Assembly (NCBI GenBank): GCA_949318235.1
Contig: OX439136.1
Coordinates: 654,906 to 718,905, forward strand
DNA: 64,000 bases
Source of the DNA: Ecdyonurus torrentis
Lineage: Eukaryota > Arthropoda > Insecta > Ephemeroptera > Heptageniidae
Reading direction: 5' to 3'
Made by a program: the position numbers and the translations under genes. Under the pieces are notes generated by a model, which saw only the letters and a list, made by a program, of their open reading frames with translations, searched no databases and was not told where the DNA came from. Positions within the stretch are counted from its first letter, which is position 1. Each line of letters begins with the position of its first letter. Shown here piece after piece: positions 12,438 through 25,440 of the stretch.

Positions 12438-13030
12438 CTGCAATCATTAAGTTAATTTACCAAAAAAACACATTAAAATTAGTAATTTAAACTTTAAAAA
12501 CAAAAACCTTGGCACAGTGGTCAAATTAAAAACAAAAGTTCTATTCATTGTCTCTGAGATATGACGTGATGTAAAATGACCACTTTACCAGGCCTTACGT
12601 AAGGGGACATAGAATAAGGCATTAAGTTTTCTAAATTGGTAACACATAGAAAAAATTTATATCTAGTAAAAGCATAAAAACTTAAAAATTGAGAGAACGA
12701 TGGAGACAGATAAAGAGAGCAGAGTATACAGCAGAAAGAAACAAAAACAGAGAGAAAATTAAGTATGGAAGACAAGGAAAAAAGGAAAAATAGTTTAATT
12801 AAATTTAAATAAAGAGAATGTGGGATAAAATAATTTATAAAAGAGAGGTCAAACTCACAAAACAAAGAAAAAAAATTTTCTACCAAAAATAGAGAAAAAG
12901 ATATTAAAGAACATTTGGGAAAAAAATGAAAAAAGTTAATGATTGTGTTTTAAAGAAATAATGTAGAAACAAAGAGATCTGTACAAATTTATTTATGCTA
13001 AGGGAAATTGTGTGAGTAATATAGAGAAGA

Positions 13031-13104
<74 letters not shown>

Positions 13105-13221
13105 AAGTGATGAATTTTATTTAAGAAAGAAAGAGTGATAAAAGTATTTAAATAATACTAGACTCACAGTTAAATAAAACAATGAAATGACAGAAAAAGG
13201 AATAAAACTTAATATTATATG
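12438..13221. other. Intron sequence with GA microsatellite
   Basis: AT-rich intron DNA of the minus-strand gene. It contains a GA run at about 13026-13103. No other element is recognised. Confidence 0.6.
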
Positions 13222-13876
13222 TAGGGACCAAATCTCCGGTTTGTTCAGTTTTTGAAATCAGCATGCTAGATCACATCTGAGTTCAGATGTCCACTAATCA
13301 TGAAGTTTTATTCAAAAAATACAAAAAAATTTAGAATGAAAAAAACAGTTTTTGCAATTTGTAAACTGGGTTAGTTATTTTAAGTTTTTGTAAGTTTTTT
13401 CTAGTTTTTCTCAGTTTTTAGAAACTGAAAATGGATTTTTATCATACAAAAACTTAAAATAACGTGTGTGTTTTTAAAAAATAATAAAAATATATTTTAA
13501 TATAATTATCGTCAAAGCATATTATCACGACAAAAAAAAAACTATCTTTGAACTCTGAACACCTTTAAAAAAATGGTCAAAAAGAAGTAAACATAGACAA
13601 AGAACATCTCTAATTTAAGCTCGCTGGTATAGTGTATCGGATAATAATTTAACCGATTTTTTTTTTCATAAAAAATATAAATTTTATCTTTTTAAATTTT
13701 ATTGATAAATTTTTGTTTAAAGTTAAAATTATATAAACTGAATTTTACTGTTTTTATAGAATTAAACTAAAAGTGACCTGATTTTGCTGTTTATGCAAAC
13801 TGATTATGTAAAAAAACTGGACTGAATTCAGGACTGATAATGCACATTTTCAAAATTGAAAATCCGGTCCCCAGTT
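13222..13876. mobile_element. MITE with GGGACC ends, full-length copy
   Basis: Left end TAGGGACCAAATCTCCGG and right end CCGGTCCCCAGTTA are inverted. Only the right portion (from ATTTTACTGTTTTTATAGAA) recurs in the downstream duplicate units (about 16205, 19605, 22075 and 27415). The unit duplications therefore broke inside this element, and the 13.2-kb copy is the intact one. Confidence 0.65.
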
Positions 13877-14140
13877 ATATGTCACCATGTTATGGCAATT
13901 TTATTTTTAGAGAAAATTTCATGTCTTGTTACGTATATGTCTTACGGAGTTAAGAAGACAGGATAAGAAAGAGTGAGAGAGAGAGAGAGAATTATATATG
14001 TGTTATATTTTAATATAGAAAGATTGTGAAATAAAAATATTGAAACAGACCTGAATTCATTTTAAGAAAATAAAAACCTAGACACATAGAGTAATTTTTT
14101 TTTAAGATAGAGTGAGAACAGAAAGTTTATATAGATCTTC

Positions 14141-14335
14141 TCGCGTCAAGATGAAACTACTACATTTTACAAATTTCCGAAGAATAAACGATCTACACTT
14201 TACAAATTTGCGGCTATCAGGAGCTTCACCCACATGTTTTATATAGCAGAAGCTTCAGGTAGCCGTGACTTTGTAAAGTGTAAATCGTTCATTCTTCGGA
14301 AATTTGTAAAGTGTAGTAGCTTCATCTTGACGCGA
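14141..14335. mobile_element. Hairpin MITE (TCGCGTCAAGATGAA family), five copies
   Basis: A 195-bp foldback with inverted ends TCGCGTCAAGATGAA and TTCATCTTGACGCGA. The arms share GAAGAATAAACGATCTACAC. Copies lie at 14141-14335, 16616-16810, 20002-20195, 22475-22669 and 27809-28004, one in each full A module, so they were multiplied by segmental duplication. The short ORFs through them are artefacts. Confidence 0.85.
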
Positions 14336-14500
14336 AAATATCGAATATGTATTTACGTAAGAGAGAAAAAGTTAGAAAAAAAGACAGAAAGATAATATTT
14401 TTATTTTAAAAATAATGAGAGACAAAATAAATGTAAGATCCGACCTCTAGTTAAACCTTAATTATCTTTTTTTATTTGTTGCAAAAATCAAAATTAGAAC

Positions 14501-14895
14501 TTAAGGGGGCAGTTGACCGACTGATATCTCGCAAACTAGGACGGTTGCGAATAATATTAATAACTCAAAGTAAAGAAGAAATGTTAGTTAAAAATTTAGT
14601 TATGTCAAACATGTGAAAACACGATCAAATATTTAAGTTATGACACTTTAAAGATAACATGTAAATGTGGAAATTTAAATTTAATCGGGAATTTTAAGTC
14701 AAATTAGAAACTCTTTTAAAATTTAAAATACCATTAAAAATTTTGTATATAAAAATATATTTTAAATTTACTTGATTTTATTTGAAAATTATAGTGTTTG
14801 TTTTATTGGAATAAAATCATGTACTAAAAATTAATGGGAAAATAATGTTCATTTTTTAGCGATTTCCGGTCCAAGTCAGTCACCCACCGCCTTAA
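14501..14895. mobile_element. TTAA MITE inside A modules
   Basis: Inverse-orientation relative of 3520-3920, with ends TTAAGGGGGCAGTTGACC and GGTGGGTGACTGACT next to CCTTAA. Further copies are at 16976-17375, about 20360-20762, about 22833-23232, a truncated one at about 25030-25206, and about 28170-28836 (interrupted by another MITE). It lies directly 3' of each type-A exon's intron start. Confidence 0.75.
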
Positions 14896-15029
14896 CCCCG
14901 ATTTAACTAGTTAGTTAGCGCTTCAGCTTACAGAGATGATTTTAATTTGAAAGATATTCAGGTGAAAAAGATATATAGGTAAATTGTAATTCCGAAGTAG
15001 ATACAGGTAAGAAAGTATTTCAAGATTAC

Positions 15030-15128
15030 CATAGTATGCAGCTAAAGTGAGCGCTGTGTATCCATTCTCATTCTTATGATTGACATTAGCTTCATGGTCT
15101 ATCAACAGCTTCACTATCTTGTCGTGTC
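15030..15128 (-). CDS. NACHT-ankyrin gene, type-A repeat exon 11
   Basis: 99-nt phase 1-1 exon with acceptor GTTTCAG and donor G|GTAATCTTGA. It encodes one ankyrin repeat (DKIVKLLIDHEANVNHKN, then ENGYTALTLAA-YY-G). The dipeptide before the final glycine is YY, unique among the six A exons. If the intron is retained, the frame continues for about 35 residues as GNLEILSYLYL and then stops. Confidence 0.88.
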
Positions 15129-15257
15129 CTGAAACATATTATAAATTATATTTACAAAAAATCATAAGAAATAAAGATTTGAATATTAATAAATAAAAAG
15201 AAAAAATAACTTGAAACAGCAGTGAAGATTATATATTTCTATTCCATTTATTATTTT

Positions 15258-15580
15258 TTAAAGCCTTAGACCACAAAACACCAAATGTGTTTTCTAATGA
15301 ATAGAAATGAAATGTGATCTTCAAAACCAATGACAATTTTTACCAGAATGTTAATGTGGCCACACGAGAAAGCGTTAAAATACTGTAAAGTATGCAATTT
15401 GCGTGAAAATCCATGTTTATGACGTCAGCAACATGCAAAAATAATAAAAAAAAAATTGGGCGTTGTATTATTTGCATAAATTGAAATTTAAATGTTCTGA
15501 AAATTGTAACGGAGCTTCAGTTGAGTTTTGAGACAAACTAAAGTTACTCATTGAGTCCTATCTCTTGTTTTGTGATATAA
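15258..15580. mobile_element. TTAA MITE (AGGCATAGACCA family) inside A modules
   Basis: Starts TTAAAGCCTTAGACCACA. It contains ACATTAACATTCTGGTAAAAA in reverse complement and the ACTGTAAAGTATGCAATTTGCG and ATGACGTCAG landmarks. The same element recurs upstream (in gene sense) of each type-A exon: about 17738, 21126, 23597, 25570 and 29190. The far end is poorly defined. Confidence 0.65.
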
Positions 15581-17509
15581 ATGCTCACGTAGTACTAATC
15601 AATTCCTATAAATAGCAGTGAGAGAGAGATGGAGAATCAGAAAGTTTAAGTGTATATAAAAACAGACAATCACCAATCACAGTCACCGCTTTGGTCACGT
15701 GATAAATTTAGGACCCACCCTCCAGTTCTGTACCTGTATCAAGGCCCCGTCGGTACATTGTGACGTCAGATACGTGATATAACCGTCAAAAAAGAAAATA
15801 TATGAAAATAAATACAAAATCAATGTGTTGGTGTCTAATTTATGAATATTAAGGTATTGTAATTATTAATCTAGTATTATAAATGATAAAAGGTTGACAA
15901 GGGCTTTAAGAAAAAAACAAAGAAAATTTTAAAATCTAGTGAAAATACTAAAACTTGTAAATGGAATATATATATAGAAAGAGAGCATTATATAGAGAAA
16001 AGGCTGACGTTTCACAGAGAGAGAGATAGAGATCGAGAGTGATACAAATATCCGGTTTTAAATAAGAAAAATCAAAGACAGAGATAAAGTTAAGTACAAA
16101 AGAAATAAGACGTTATTTATCCCGAAAAATCTTCAAAACTGCGCATGTGCAATTTTGAACATTTCAGCCCGCCATTAAAGCAAACTATATTATCGGTCGT
16201 TCCTACTACAAGAATTTTACTGTTTTTATAGAATTAAACTGAATGTGAACTGATTTTGCTGTTTATGCAAAGTAAATATGTAAAAAAAACTGGACTGAAT
16301 TCAACACTGAAAATGCACATTTTCAAAATTAAAAATCCGGTCCCTAGTTATATGTCACCATGTTATGGCAATTTTATTTTTAGAGAAAATTTCATGTCTT
16401 GTTATGTAAATGTATTCCGGAGTTAAGAAGACAGGATAAGAAAGAGTGAGAGAGAGAGAGAGAGAGAAATATATATGTGTTATATTTTAAAATAGAAAGA
16501 TTGTGAAATAAAAATATTGATAGAGATAATAATTCATTTTGAGAAAATAAAAACCCAGAGTCATAGAGTATTTTTTTTAAGATAGAGAGAGAACAGAAAG
16601 TTTATATAGATCTTCTCGCGTCAAGATGAAACTACTACATTTTACAAATTTACGAAGAATAAACGATCTACACTTTACAAATTTGCGGCTATCTGGAGCT
16701 TCACCCACATGTTTTATATAGCAGAAGCTTCAGTTAGCCTTGACTTTGTAAAGTGTAGATCGTTCATTCTTCGGAAATTCGTAAAGTGTAGTAGCTTCAT
16801 CTTGACGCGAAAATATCGAATATGTATTTACGTAAGAGAGAAAAAGTTAGAAAAAAAGACAGAAAGATAATATTTTTATTTTAAAAATAATGAGAGACAA
16901 AATAAATGTACGATACAACCTCTAGTTAAACCTTAATTATCTTTTTTTATTTGTTGCAACAATCAAAATAAGAACTTAAGGGGGTAGGCGACCGACTGAT
17001 ATCTCGCAAACTAGGACGGTTGCGAATAATAATAAATAACACAAAGTAAAGAAGAAATGTTACTTAAAAATTTAGTTATGTCAAACATTTGAAAACACGA
17101 TCAAATATTTAAGTTATTACACTTTAAAGATAACATGTAAATGTGGAAATTTAAATTTGATCGGGAATTATAAGTCAAATTAGAAACTTTTTTAAAATTA
17201 AAAATATCAATAAAAAAAATTTTGGTTTTAAAAAATATATTTTAAATTTACTTGATTTTATTTGAAAATTATAGTGTTTGTTTTATTGGAATAAAATCAT
17301 GTACTAAAAATTAATGGAAAAAAAAATGTTCATTTTTAGCGATTTTCGGTCCAAGTCGGTCCCCCACCGCCTTAACCCCGATTTAACTAGTTAGTTAGCG
17401 CTTCAGCTTACAGAGATGATTTTAATTTGAAAGATATTCAGGTGAAAAAGATACATAGGTAAATTGTAATTCCGAAGTAGATACAGGTAAGAAAGTATTT
17501 CAAGATTAC

Positions 17510-17608
17510 CAAACTTTGCAGCTAAAGTGAGCGCTGTGTTTCCATTCTCATTCTTATGATTGACATTAGCTTCATGGTCTATCAACAGCTTCACTGTCTT
17601 GTCGTGTC
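17510..17608 (-). CDS. NACHT-ankyrin gene, type-A repeat exon 10
   Basis: 99-nt phase 1-1 exon, same splice signals as the other A exons. Encodes one ankyrin repeat (DKTVKLLIDHEANVNHKN, ENGNTALTLAA-KF-G). Compared with the 15030 copy all coding differences change amino acids: I to T, Y to N and YY to KF. Confidence 0.88.
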
Positions 17609-18252
17609 CTGAAACATATTATAAATTATATTTACAAAAAATAATAAGAAATAAATCTTTGAATATTAATAAATAAAAAGAAAAATAACTTGAAACAGCA
17701 GTGAAGATTATACATTTCTATTCCATTTATTATTTTTTAAAGCCTTAGACCACAAAACACCAAATGTGTTTGCTAATGAATAGAAATGAAGTTTGATCTT
17801 CAAAACCAATGACAATTTTTACCAGAATGTTAATGTGGCCCCACGAGAGAGCGTAAAAATACTGTAAAGTATGCAATTTGCGTAAAAATCCATGTTTATG
17901 ACGTCAGGAACATGCAAAAGTCACAAAAAAAAATTTTGGGCGCTGTATTAGTTGCATAAATTGAAATTTAAATGTTCTAAAAATTGTAATAGAGCTTCAG
18001 TTGAGATTTGAGACAAACTAAAGTTACTCATTGAGTCCTATCTCGTGTTTTGTGATATAAATGCTCATGTAGTACTAATCAATTCCTATAAATAGCAGTG
18101 AGAGAGAGATGGAGAATCAAAAAGTTTAAGTGTATATAAAAAACAGACACAAAGATATTTTAATTTTACTATAAAAAATAAACATAAGCAAATTAAGGTT
18201 AAATAATTTTATTTCAAGAGTATAGATTGAGAAATGAAATTTTATTTAAGAA

Positions 18253-18550
18253 ATATATCGCCGTGGCCGCGCCCAAAGGGTGTACTTGCATTTCAAGGTC
18301 GTCTTACAAAAGGCGTACTTGCATTTTTGTCCAGTACAACAAAAGACGTACTTGCATTTTATTTCAATAAAACAAAGGGCGTACTTGCACTCAGTTTTAC
18401 ATGTTAAGCTTATGGCGGATGTGCGCGCAGCATCGAAATTAGCCAAATGCAAATACTGCCTTTGCGTGAAAATAGCCAAATGCAAGTACGCCCTTTGCGT
18501 AAAAGTATCCAAATACAAGTACGCCCTTTGGGCGCGGCCACGACGATATA
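18253..18550. mobile_element. Iteron-bearing foldback MITE beside B exons (four copies)
   Basis: The inverted ends read ATATATCGCCGTGGCCGCG and CGCGGCCACGACGATATA. The left arm carries four iterations of about CAAAGGGCGTACTTGCATTT spaced 35-40 bp apart. The right arm carries three in inverse orientation, and a unique GC-rich centre (TATGGCGGATGTGCGCGCAG) lies between. Copies: 18253-18550, 24112-24408, 26084-26348 (one iteration fewer) and 30543-30840. Each lies about 57 bp past a type-B exon donor. ORFs through it (CKYALC / YLHF patterns) are artefacts of the iterations. Confidence 0.85.
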
Positions 18551-18606
18551 GAGAAAATTAGAGATAGATAAATTGTATTTGAGAAAAGTAAGTAACTCCA
18601 GATTAC

Positions 18607-18705
18607 CTCTACGTGCAGCGTTCGTAAGCGCTGTGTCTTCATCACAGTCCTTGTGATTGACATCAGCACCATGTTCTAGTAGCAGTCTCACCGTCTCAAC
18701 TTTTC
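18607..18705 (-). CDS. NACHT-ankyrin gene, type-B repeat exon 9
   Basis: 99-nt phase 1-1 exon with acceptor GTTGCAG and donor G|GTAATCTGGA. Encodes one ankyrin repeat (KVETVRLLLEHGADVNHKD, CDEDTALTNAA-RR-G). It differs from the other B copies mainly at C versus R after HKD and at the RR dipeptide. Confidence 0.87.
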
Positions 18706-18903
18706 CTGCAACATTTTTAAAATTTTATTTAACAAAAAATTATTAAAATTTTAAACTTCAATAAAAATAAAACTTGGTACAGAGGTGAAAATAAAAATAT
18801 TTTTATGAATCGGTTTTGAAATAATAATCATTTTTAAATGAAAGTTTTACTAGGCCTTTAGTAGGGGGGAATAGAGTATACTATTGAGTATTGAGAGTTC
18901 TAT

Positions 18904-19306
18904 TTAAAGCCCTTGTCCACTTACTTTTTTATAATTTAGAATTCTAGTCTGATAACTACCAAACCTCATTATCCATCAATTACACGACAACACGTTGATT
19001 TTGTATTTATTTTCGTTTATTTTTCTTTTTGCGGTTATATCACGTATCTGACGTCTCAATGTACCGCCGCCAACCACAGTCACCACTTTGGTCACGTGGT
19101 AAATTTCAGCCCCACCCTCAAGTTCTGTACCCCTATCTAGGCCCCGTCGGTACATTGTGACGTCAGATACGTGATATAACCGCAAAAAGGGAAAAAAAAT
19201 GAAAATAAATACAAAATCAATGTGTTGGTGTCTAATTTATGAATATTAAGGTATTGTAATTATGAATCTAGTATTATAAATGATAAAAGGTTGACAAGGG
19301 CTTTAA
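18904..19306. mobile_element. TTAA palindromic MITE (AAGCCCTTGTC family)
   Basis: The inverted ends TTAAAGCCCTTGTC and GACAAGGGCTTTAA include the TTAA target. The arms share CACGTATCTGACGTC and its complement. A second full copy lies at 26707-27107. Half copies at about 15690-15915, 21540-21770, 24765-25033 and 29610-29840 lack one arm, again because of module duplication breakpoints. Confidence 0.82.
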
Positions 19307-20894
19307 GAAAAAAACAAAGAAAATTTTAAAATCTAGTGAAAATACTAAAACTTGTAAATTGAATATATATAGAAAGAGAGCATTATATAGAGAAAAGGCT
19401 GACGTTTCACAAGAAGAGATAGAGATCGAGAGTGATACAAATATCGGGTTTTATATAAGAAAAATCGAAGACAGAGATAAAGTTAAGTACAAAAGAAATA
19501 AGACGTTATTTATCCCGAAAAATCTTCAAAACTGCGCATGCGCAATTTTGAACATTTCAGCCCGCCATTAAAGCAAACTATATTATCGGTCGTTCCTACT
19601 ACAAGAATTTTACTGTTTTTATAGAATTAAACTGAATGTGAACTGATTTTGCTGTTTATGCAAAGTAAATATGTAAAAAAAACTGGACTGAATTCAACAC
19701 TGCAAATGCACATTTTCAAAATTAAAAATCCGGTCCCTAGTTATATGTCACCATGTTATGGCAATTTTATTTTTAGAGACAATTTCACGTCTTGTTACGT
19801 ATATGTCTTACGGAGTTAAGAAGACAGGATAAGATAGAGTGAGAGAGAGAGAGAATTATATATGTGTTATATTTTAATATAGAAAGATTGTGAAATAAAA
19901 ATATTGATAGAGATAATAATTCATTTTGAGAAAATAAAAACCCAGAGTCATAGAGTATTTTTTTAAGATAGAGAGAGAACAGAAAGTTTATATAGATCTT
20001 CTCGCGTCAAGATGAAACTACTACATTTTACAAATTTACGAAGAATAAACGATCTACACTTTACAAATTTGCGGCTATCTGGAGCTTCACCCACATGTTT
20101 TATATAGCAGAAGCTTAAGGTAGCCGTGACTATGTAAAGTGTAGATTGTTCATTCTTCGGAAATTTGTAAAGTGTAGTAGCTTCATCTTGTCGCGAAAAT
20201 ATCGAATATGTATTTACGTAAGAGAGAAAAGTTAGGAATAAAGACAGAAAGATCATATTTTTATTTTAAAAATAATGAGAGACAAGATAATTGTAAGATG
20301 CAACCTCTAGTTAAACCTTAATTATCTTTTTTTATTTGTTGCAACAATCAAAATTAGAACTTGAGTGTATAGGTGACCGACTGATATCTCCAAACTAGGA
20401 CGGTTGCGAATAATAATAAATAACTCAAAGTAAAGAAGATATGTTACTTAAAAATTTAGTTATGTCAAACATGTGAAAACACGATCAAATATTTAAGTTA
20501 TTGCACTTTAAAGATAACATGTAAATGTGGAAATTTAAATTTGAGCGGGAAATTTAAAGTCAAATTAGAAACTTTTTTAAAATTAAAAATATCTTTAAAA
20601 AAATTTTGGTATAAAAAATATATTTTAAATTTACTTGATTTTATTTGAAAATTATAGTGTTTGTTTTATTGGAATAAAATCATGTACTAAAAATTAATGG
20701 AAAAAAAATAATGTTCATTTTTAGCGATTTTCGGTCCAAGTCGGTCCCCCACCGCCTTAACCCCGATTTAACTAGTTAGTTAGCGCTTCAGCTTACAGAG
20801 ATGATTTTAATTTGAAAGATATTCAGGTGAAAAAGATACATAGGTAAATTGTAATTCCGAAGTAGATACAGGTAAGAAAGTATTTCAAGATTAC

Positions 20895-20993
20895 CATTGC
20901 TTGCAGCTAAAGTGAGCGCTGTGTTTCCATTCTCATTCTTATGATTGACATTAGCTTCATGGTTTATCAACAGCTTCACTGTCTTTTCGTGTC
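20895..20993 (-). CDS. NACHT-ankyrin gene, type-A repeat exon 8
   Basis: 99-nt phase 1-1 exon encoding one ankyrin repeat (EKTVKLLINHEANVNHKN, ENGNTALTLAA-SN-G). Unique changes against the other A copies are D to E at the repeat start, D to N in the second helix (LLINHEA) and the dipeptide SN. Splice sites match the family. Confidence 0.88.
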
Positions 20994-23366
20994 CTGAAAC
21001 ATATTATAAATTATATTTACAAAAAATCGTAAGAAATAAATCTTTGAATATTAATAAATAAAAAGAAAAAATAACTTAAAACAGCAGTGAAGATTATATA
21101 TTTCTATTCCATTTATTATTTTTTAAAGCCTTAGACCACAAAACACCAAATGTGTTTGCTAATGAATAGAAAAGAAATGTGATCTTCAAAACCAATGACA
21201 ATTTTTACCAGAATGTTAATGTGGCCCCACGAGAAAGCGATAAAATACTGTAAAGTATGCAATTTGCGTGAAAATCCATGTTTATGACGTCAGGAACATG
21301 CAAAAATAACAAAAAAAATTGGGCGCTGTATTAGTTGCATAAATTGAAATTTAAATGTTCTGAAAATTGTAACGGAGCTTCATTTGAGTTTAGAGACAAA
21401 CTAAAGTTACTCATTGAGTCCTATCTCGTGTTTTGTGATATAAATGCTCATGTAGTACTAATCAATTCCTATAAATAGCAGTGAGAGAGAGATGGAGAAT
21501 CAGAAAGTTTAAGTGTATATAAAAAACTGAAAATCACCAATCACAGTCACCGCTTTGGTCACGTGATAAATTTAAGCCCTACCCTCCAGTTCTGTACCTG
21601 TATCAAGGCCCCGTCGGTACATTGTGACGTCAGATACGTGATATAACCGTCAAAAAAGAAAATATATGAAAATAAATACAAAATCAATGTGTTGGTGTCT
21701 AATTTATGAATATTAAGGTATTGTAATTATTAATCTAGTATTATAAATGATAAAAGGTTGACAAGGGCTTTAAGAAAAAAACAAAGAAAATTTTAAAATC
21801 TAGTGAAAATACTAAAACTTGTAAATTGAAATATATATAGAAAGAGAGCATTATATAGAGAAAAGGCTGACGTTTCACAGAGAAAGAGATAGAGATCGAG
21901 AGTGATACAAATATCGGGTTTTGTATAAGAAAAATCAAAGACAGATATAAAGTTAAGTACAAAAGAAATAAGACGTTATTTATCCCGAAAAATCTTCAAA
22001 ACTGCGCATGCGCAATTTTGAACATTTCAGCCGGTCATTAAAGCAAACTATATTATCGGTCGTTCCTACTACAAAAATTTTACTGTTTTTATAAAATTAA
22101 ACTGAATGTGAACTGATTTTGCTGTTTATACAAAGTAAATATGTAAAAAAAAATGGACTGAATTCAGTACTGAAAATGCACATTTTCAAAATTAAAAATC
22201 CGGTCCCTAGTTATATGTCACCATGTTATGGCAATTTTATTTTTAAGGAAAATTTCACGTCTTGTTACGTATATGTCTTACGGAGTTAAGAAGACAGGAT
22301 AAGAAAGAGTGAGAGAGAGAGAGAGAATTATATATGTGTTATATTTTAATATAGAAAGATCGTGAAATAAAAATATTAATAGATATAATAATTCATTTTG
22401 AGAAAAAAAAACCTAGACACATAGAGTAATTTTTTTTAAGATAGAGTGTGAACAGAAAGTTTATATAGATCTTCTTGCGTCAAGATGAAACTACTACATT
22501 TTACAAATTTACGAAGAATGAACGATCTACACTTTACAAATTAGCGGCTACCTGTAGCTTCACCTACCTGTTTTATATAGCAGAAGCTTCAGGTAGCCGT
22601 GACTTTGTAAAGTGTAGATCGTTCATTCTTCAGAAATTTGTAAAGTGTAGTAGCTTCATCTTGACGCGAAAATATCAAATATGTATTTACGTAAGAGAGA
22701 AAAAGTTAGAAAAAAAGACAGAGAGATAATATTTTTATTTTAAAAATAATGAGAGACAAAATAATTGTAAGATGCAACCTCTAGTTAAACCTTAATTATC
22801 TTTTTTTATTTGTTGCAACAATCAAAATAAGTACTTAAGGGGGTAGGTGACCGACTGATATCTCGCAAACTAGGACGGTTGCGAATAATAATAAATAACA
22901 CAAAGTAAAGAAGAAATGTTACTTAAAAATTTAGTTATGTCAAACATGTGAAAACACGATCAAATATTTAAGTTATTACACTTTAAAGATACCATGTAAA
23001 TGTGGAAATTCAATGTTGAGAGGGAATTTTAAGTCAAATTAGAAACTTTTTTAAAATTAAAAATATCTTTAAAAAAATTTTGGTATAAAATATATATTTT
23101 AAATTTACTTGATTTTATTTGAAAATTATTGTGTTTGTTTTATTGGAATTAAATCATTTGCTAAAAATTAATGGGAATATATAGTTCTTCTTTTAGCGAT
23201 TTCCGGTCCAAGTCAGTCACCCACCGCCTTAACCCCGATTTAACTAGTTAGTTAGCGTCGCAGCTTACAGAGATGATTTTAATTTGAAAGATATTCAGGT
23301 GAAAAAGATAAATAGGTAAATTGTAATTCCGAAATAGGTACTTGTAAGAAAGTATTTCAAGATTAC

Positions 23367-23465
23367 CATATTTTGCAGCTAAATTGAGCGCTGTGTTTCC
23401 ATTCTCATTCTTATGATTGACATTAGCTTCATGGTCTATCAACAGCTTCACTATCTTGTCGTGTC
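23367..23465 (-). CDS. NACHT-ankyrin gene, type-A repeat exon 7
   Basis: 99-nt phase 1-1 exon encoding one ankyrin repeat (DKIVKLLIDHEANVNHKN, ENGNTALNLAA-KY-G). Unique change T to N in the first helix (TALNLAA) and dipeptide KY. Splice sites match the family. Confidence 0.88.
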
Positions 23466-24464
23466 CTGAAACATATTATAAATTATATTTACAAAAAATC
23501 GCAAGAAATAAATCTTTGAATATTAATAAATAAAAAGAAAAATAACTTGAAACCATAGTGAATATTATATATTTCTATTCCATTTATTATTTTTTAAAGC
23601 CTTAGACCACAAAACACCAAATATGTTTGCTAATGAATAGAAGTGAAATGTGATCTTCAAAACCAATAACAATTTTTACCAGAATGTTAATGTGGCCCCA
23701 CGAGAAAGCGTTAAAATACTGTAAAGTATGCAATTGGCGTGAAAATCCGTTTATGACGTCAGTAACATTCAATAATTACAACAAAAAAGGGGGGCACTAT
23801 TAGTTGCATTAATTGAAATTTAAATGTTCTAAAAATTGTAACGGAGCTTCAGTTGAGATTTGAGACAAACTAAAGTTACTCATTGAGTCCTATCTCGTGT
23901 TTTGTGATATAAATGCTCACGTAGTACTAATCAATTCCTATAAATAGCAGTGAGAGAGAGAGAGATGGAGAATCAGAAAGTTTAAGTGTATATAAAAAAC
24001 AGACACAAAGCTATTTTAATTTTACTATGAAAAATAAACATAAGCAAATTAAGGTTAAATAATTTTACTTCAAGAGTATAGAGATTGAGAAATGAAATTT
24101 TATTTAATAAATATATCATCGTGGCCGCGCCCAAAGGGCGTACTTGCATTTCAAGGTCGTCTTACAAAAGGCGTACTTGCATTTTTGGCCAGTACAACAA
24201 AAGGCTTACTTGCATTTTATTTCAGTAAAACAAAGGGCGTACTTGCACTCAGTTTTACATGTTAAGCTTATGGCGGATGTGCGCGCAGCATCGAAATTAT
24301 CCAAATGCAAATACAGCCTTTGCGTGCAAATAGCCAAATGCAAGTACGCCCTTTGCGTAAAAGTATCCAAATGCAAGTACGCCCTTTGATTGCGGCCACG
24401 ACGATATAGAGAAAAATAGAGACACATTAATCGTAGTTGAGAAAAGAAAGTAACTCCAGATTAC

Positions 24465-24563
24465 CATTACGTGCAGCGTTCGTAAGCGCTGTGTCTTCAT
24501 CACGGTCCTTGTAATTGACATCAGCACCATGTTCTAGTAGCAGTCTCACCGTTTCAACTTTTT
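24465..24563 (-). CDS. NACHT-ankyrin gene, type-B repeat exon 6
   Basis: 99-nt phase 1-1 exon encoding one ankyrin repeat (KVETVRLLLEHGADVNYKD, RDEDTALTNAA-RN-G). The acceptor is TTGCAG|AA instead of the usual AG|GA, so the split first codon gives Glu rather than Gly. One synonymous change (GAA for GAG) is present. Confidence 0.86.
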
Positions 24564-25341
24564 CTGCAACATTTTTAACATTTTATTTAACAAAAAATTA
24601 TTAAAATTTCAAACTTAAATAAAAATAAAACTTGGTACAGAGGTGAAAATAAAAATATTTTTATGAATCGTTTTTGAAATGATTTTTATTTTTAAATGGA
24701 AGTTTTACTAGGCCTTTAGTAGGGGGGAATAGAGTATACTATTGAGTATTGAGAGTTCTATTTAAAGCCCTTGTCCACTTACTTTTTTATCATTTAGAAT
24801 TCTAGACTGATAATTACCAAACCTTATTTTCCATCAATTACACACCAACATGTTGATTTAGTATTTATTTTCGTTTATTTTCCTTTTTGCGGTTATATCA
24901 CGTATCTGACGTCACAATGTACCGCCGCCAATCACAGTCACAGCATTGGTCACGTGATAAATTTAAGTCCCGACCTCCAGTTCTGTATCCCTATGAAGGC
25001 CCCGTCGGTACATTGTGACGTCAGATACGTGATTAAATATACCATTAAAATTTTTGGATATAAAAAATATATTTTAAATTTACTTGATTTTATTTGAAAA
25101 TTATAGTGTTTGTTTTATTGGAATAAAATCATGTACTAAAAATTAATGGGAAAATAATGTTCATTTTTTAGCGATTTCCGGTCCAAGTCGGTCCCCCACC
25201 GCCTTAACCCCGATTTAACTAGTTAGTTAGCGTTTCAGCTTACAGAGATGATTTTAATTTGAAAGATATTCAGGTGAAAAAGATACATAGGTTAATTGTA
25301 ATTCCGAAGTAGATACAGGTAAGAAAGTATTTCAAGATTAC

Positions 25342-25440
25342 CATGGTATGCAGCTAAAGTGAGCGCTGTGTTTCCATACTTATTCTTATGATTGACATTA
25401 GCTTCATGGTCTATCAACAGCTTCACTATCTTGTCGTGTC
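25342..25440 (-). CDS. NACHT-ankyrin gene, type-A repeat exon 5
   Basis: 99-nt phase 1-1 exon encoding one ankyrin repeat (DKIVKLLIDHEANVNHKN, KYGNTALTLAA-YH-G). The loop residues before the glycine are KY instead of EN, and the dipeptide is YH. It sits in a truncated A module (about 25.03-25.97 kb) between two B modules. Confidence 0.87.

Noticed and set aside
12545..12886. 113-codon hydrophobic ORF
   Set aside because: AT-rich intron sequence with phenylalanine/leucine bias and no recognisable motif.
18253..18550. CRISPR-like pattern: direct repeats of about 20 bp with 15-19 bp different spacers
   Set aside because: Only three to four units per arm, mirrored in inverse orientation, within a dispersed foldback element in an intron-bearing eukaryotic gene. 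No cas genes.
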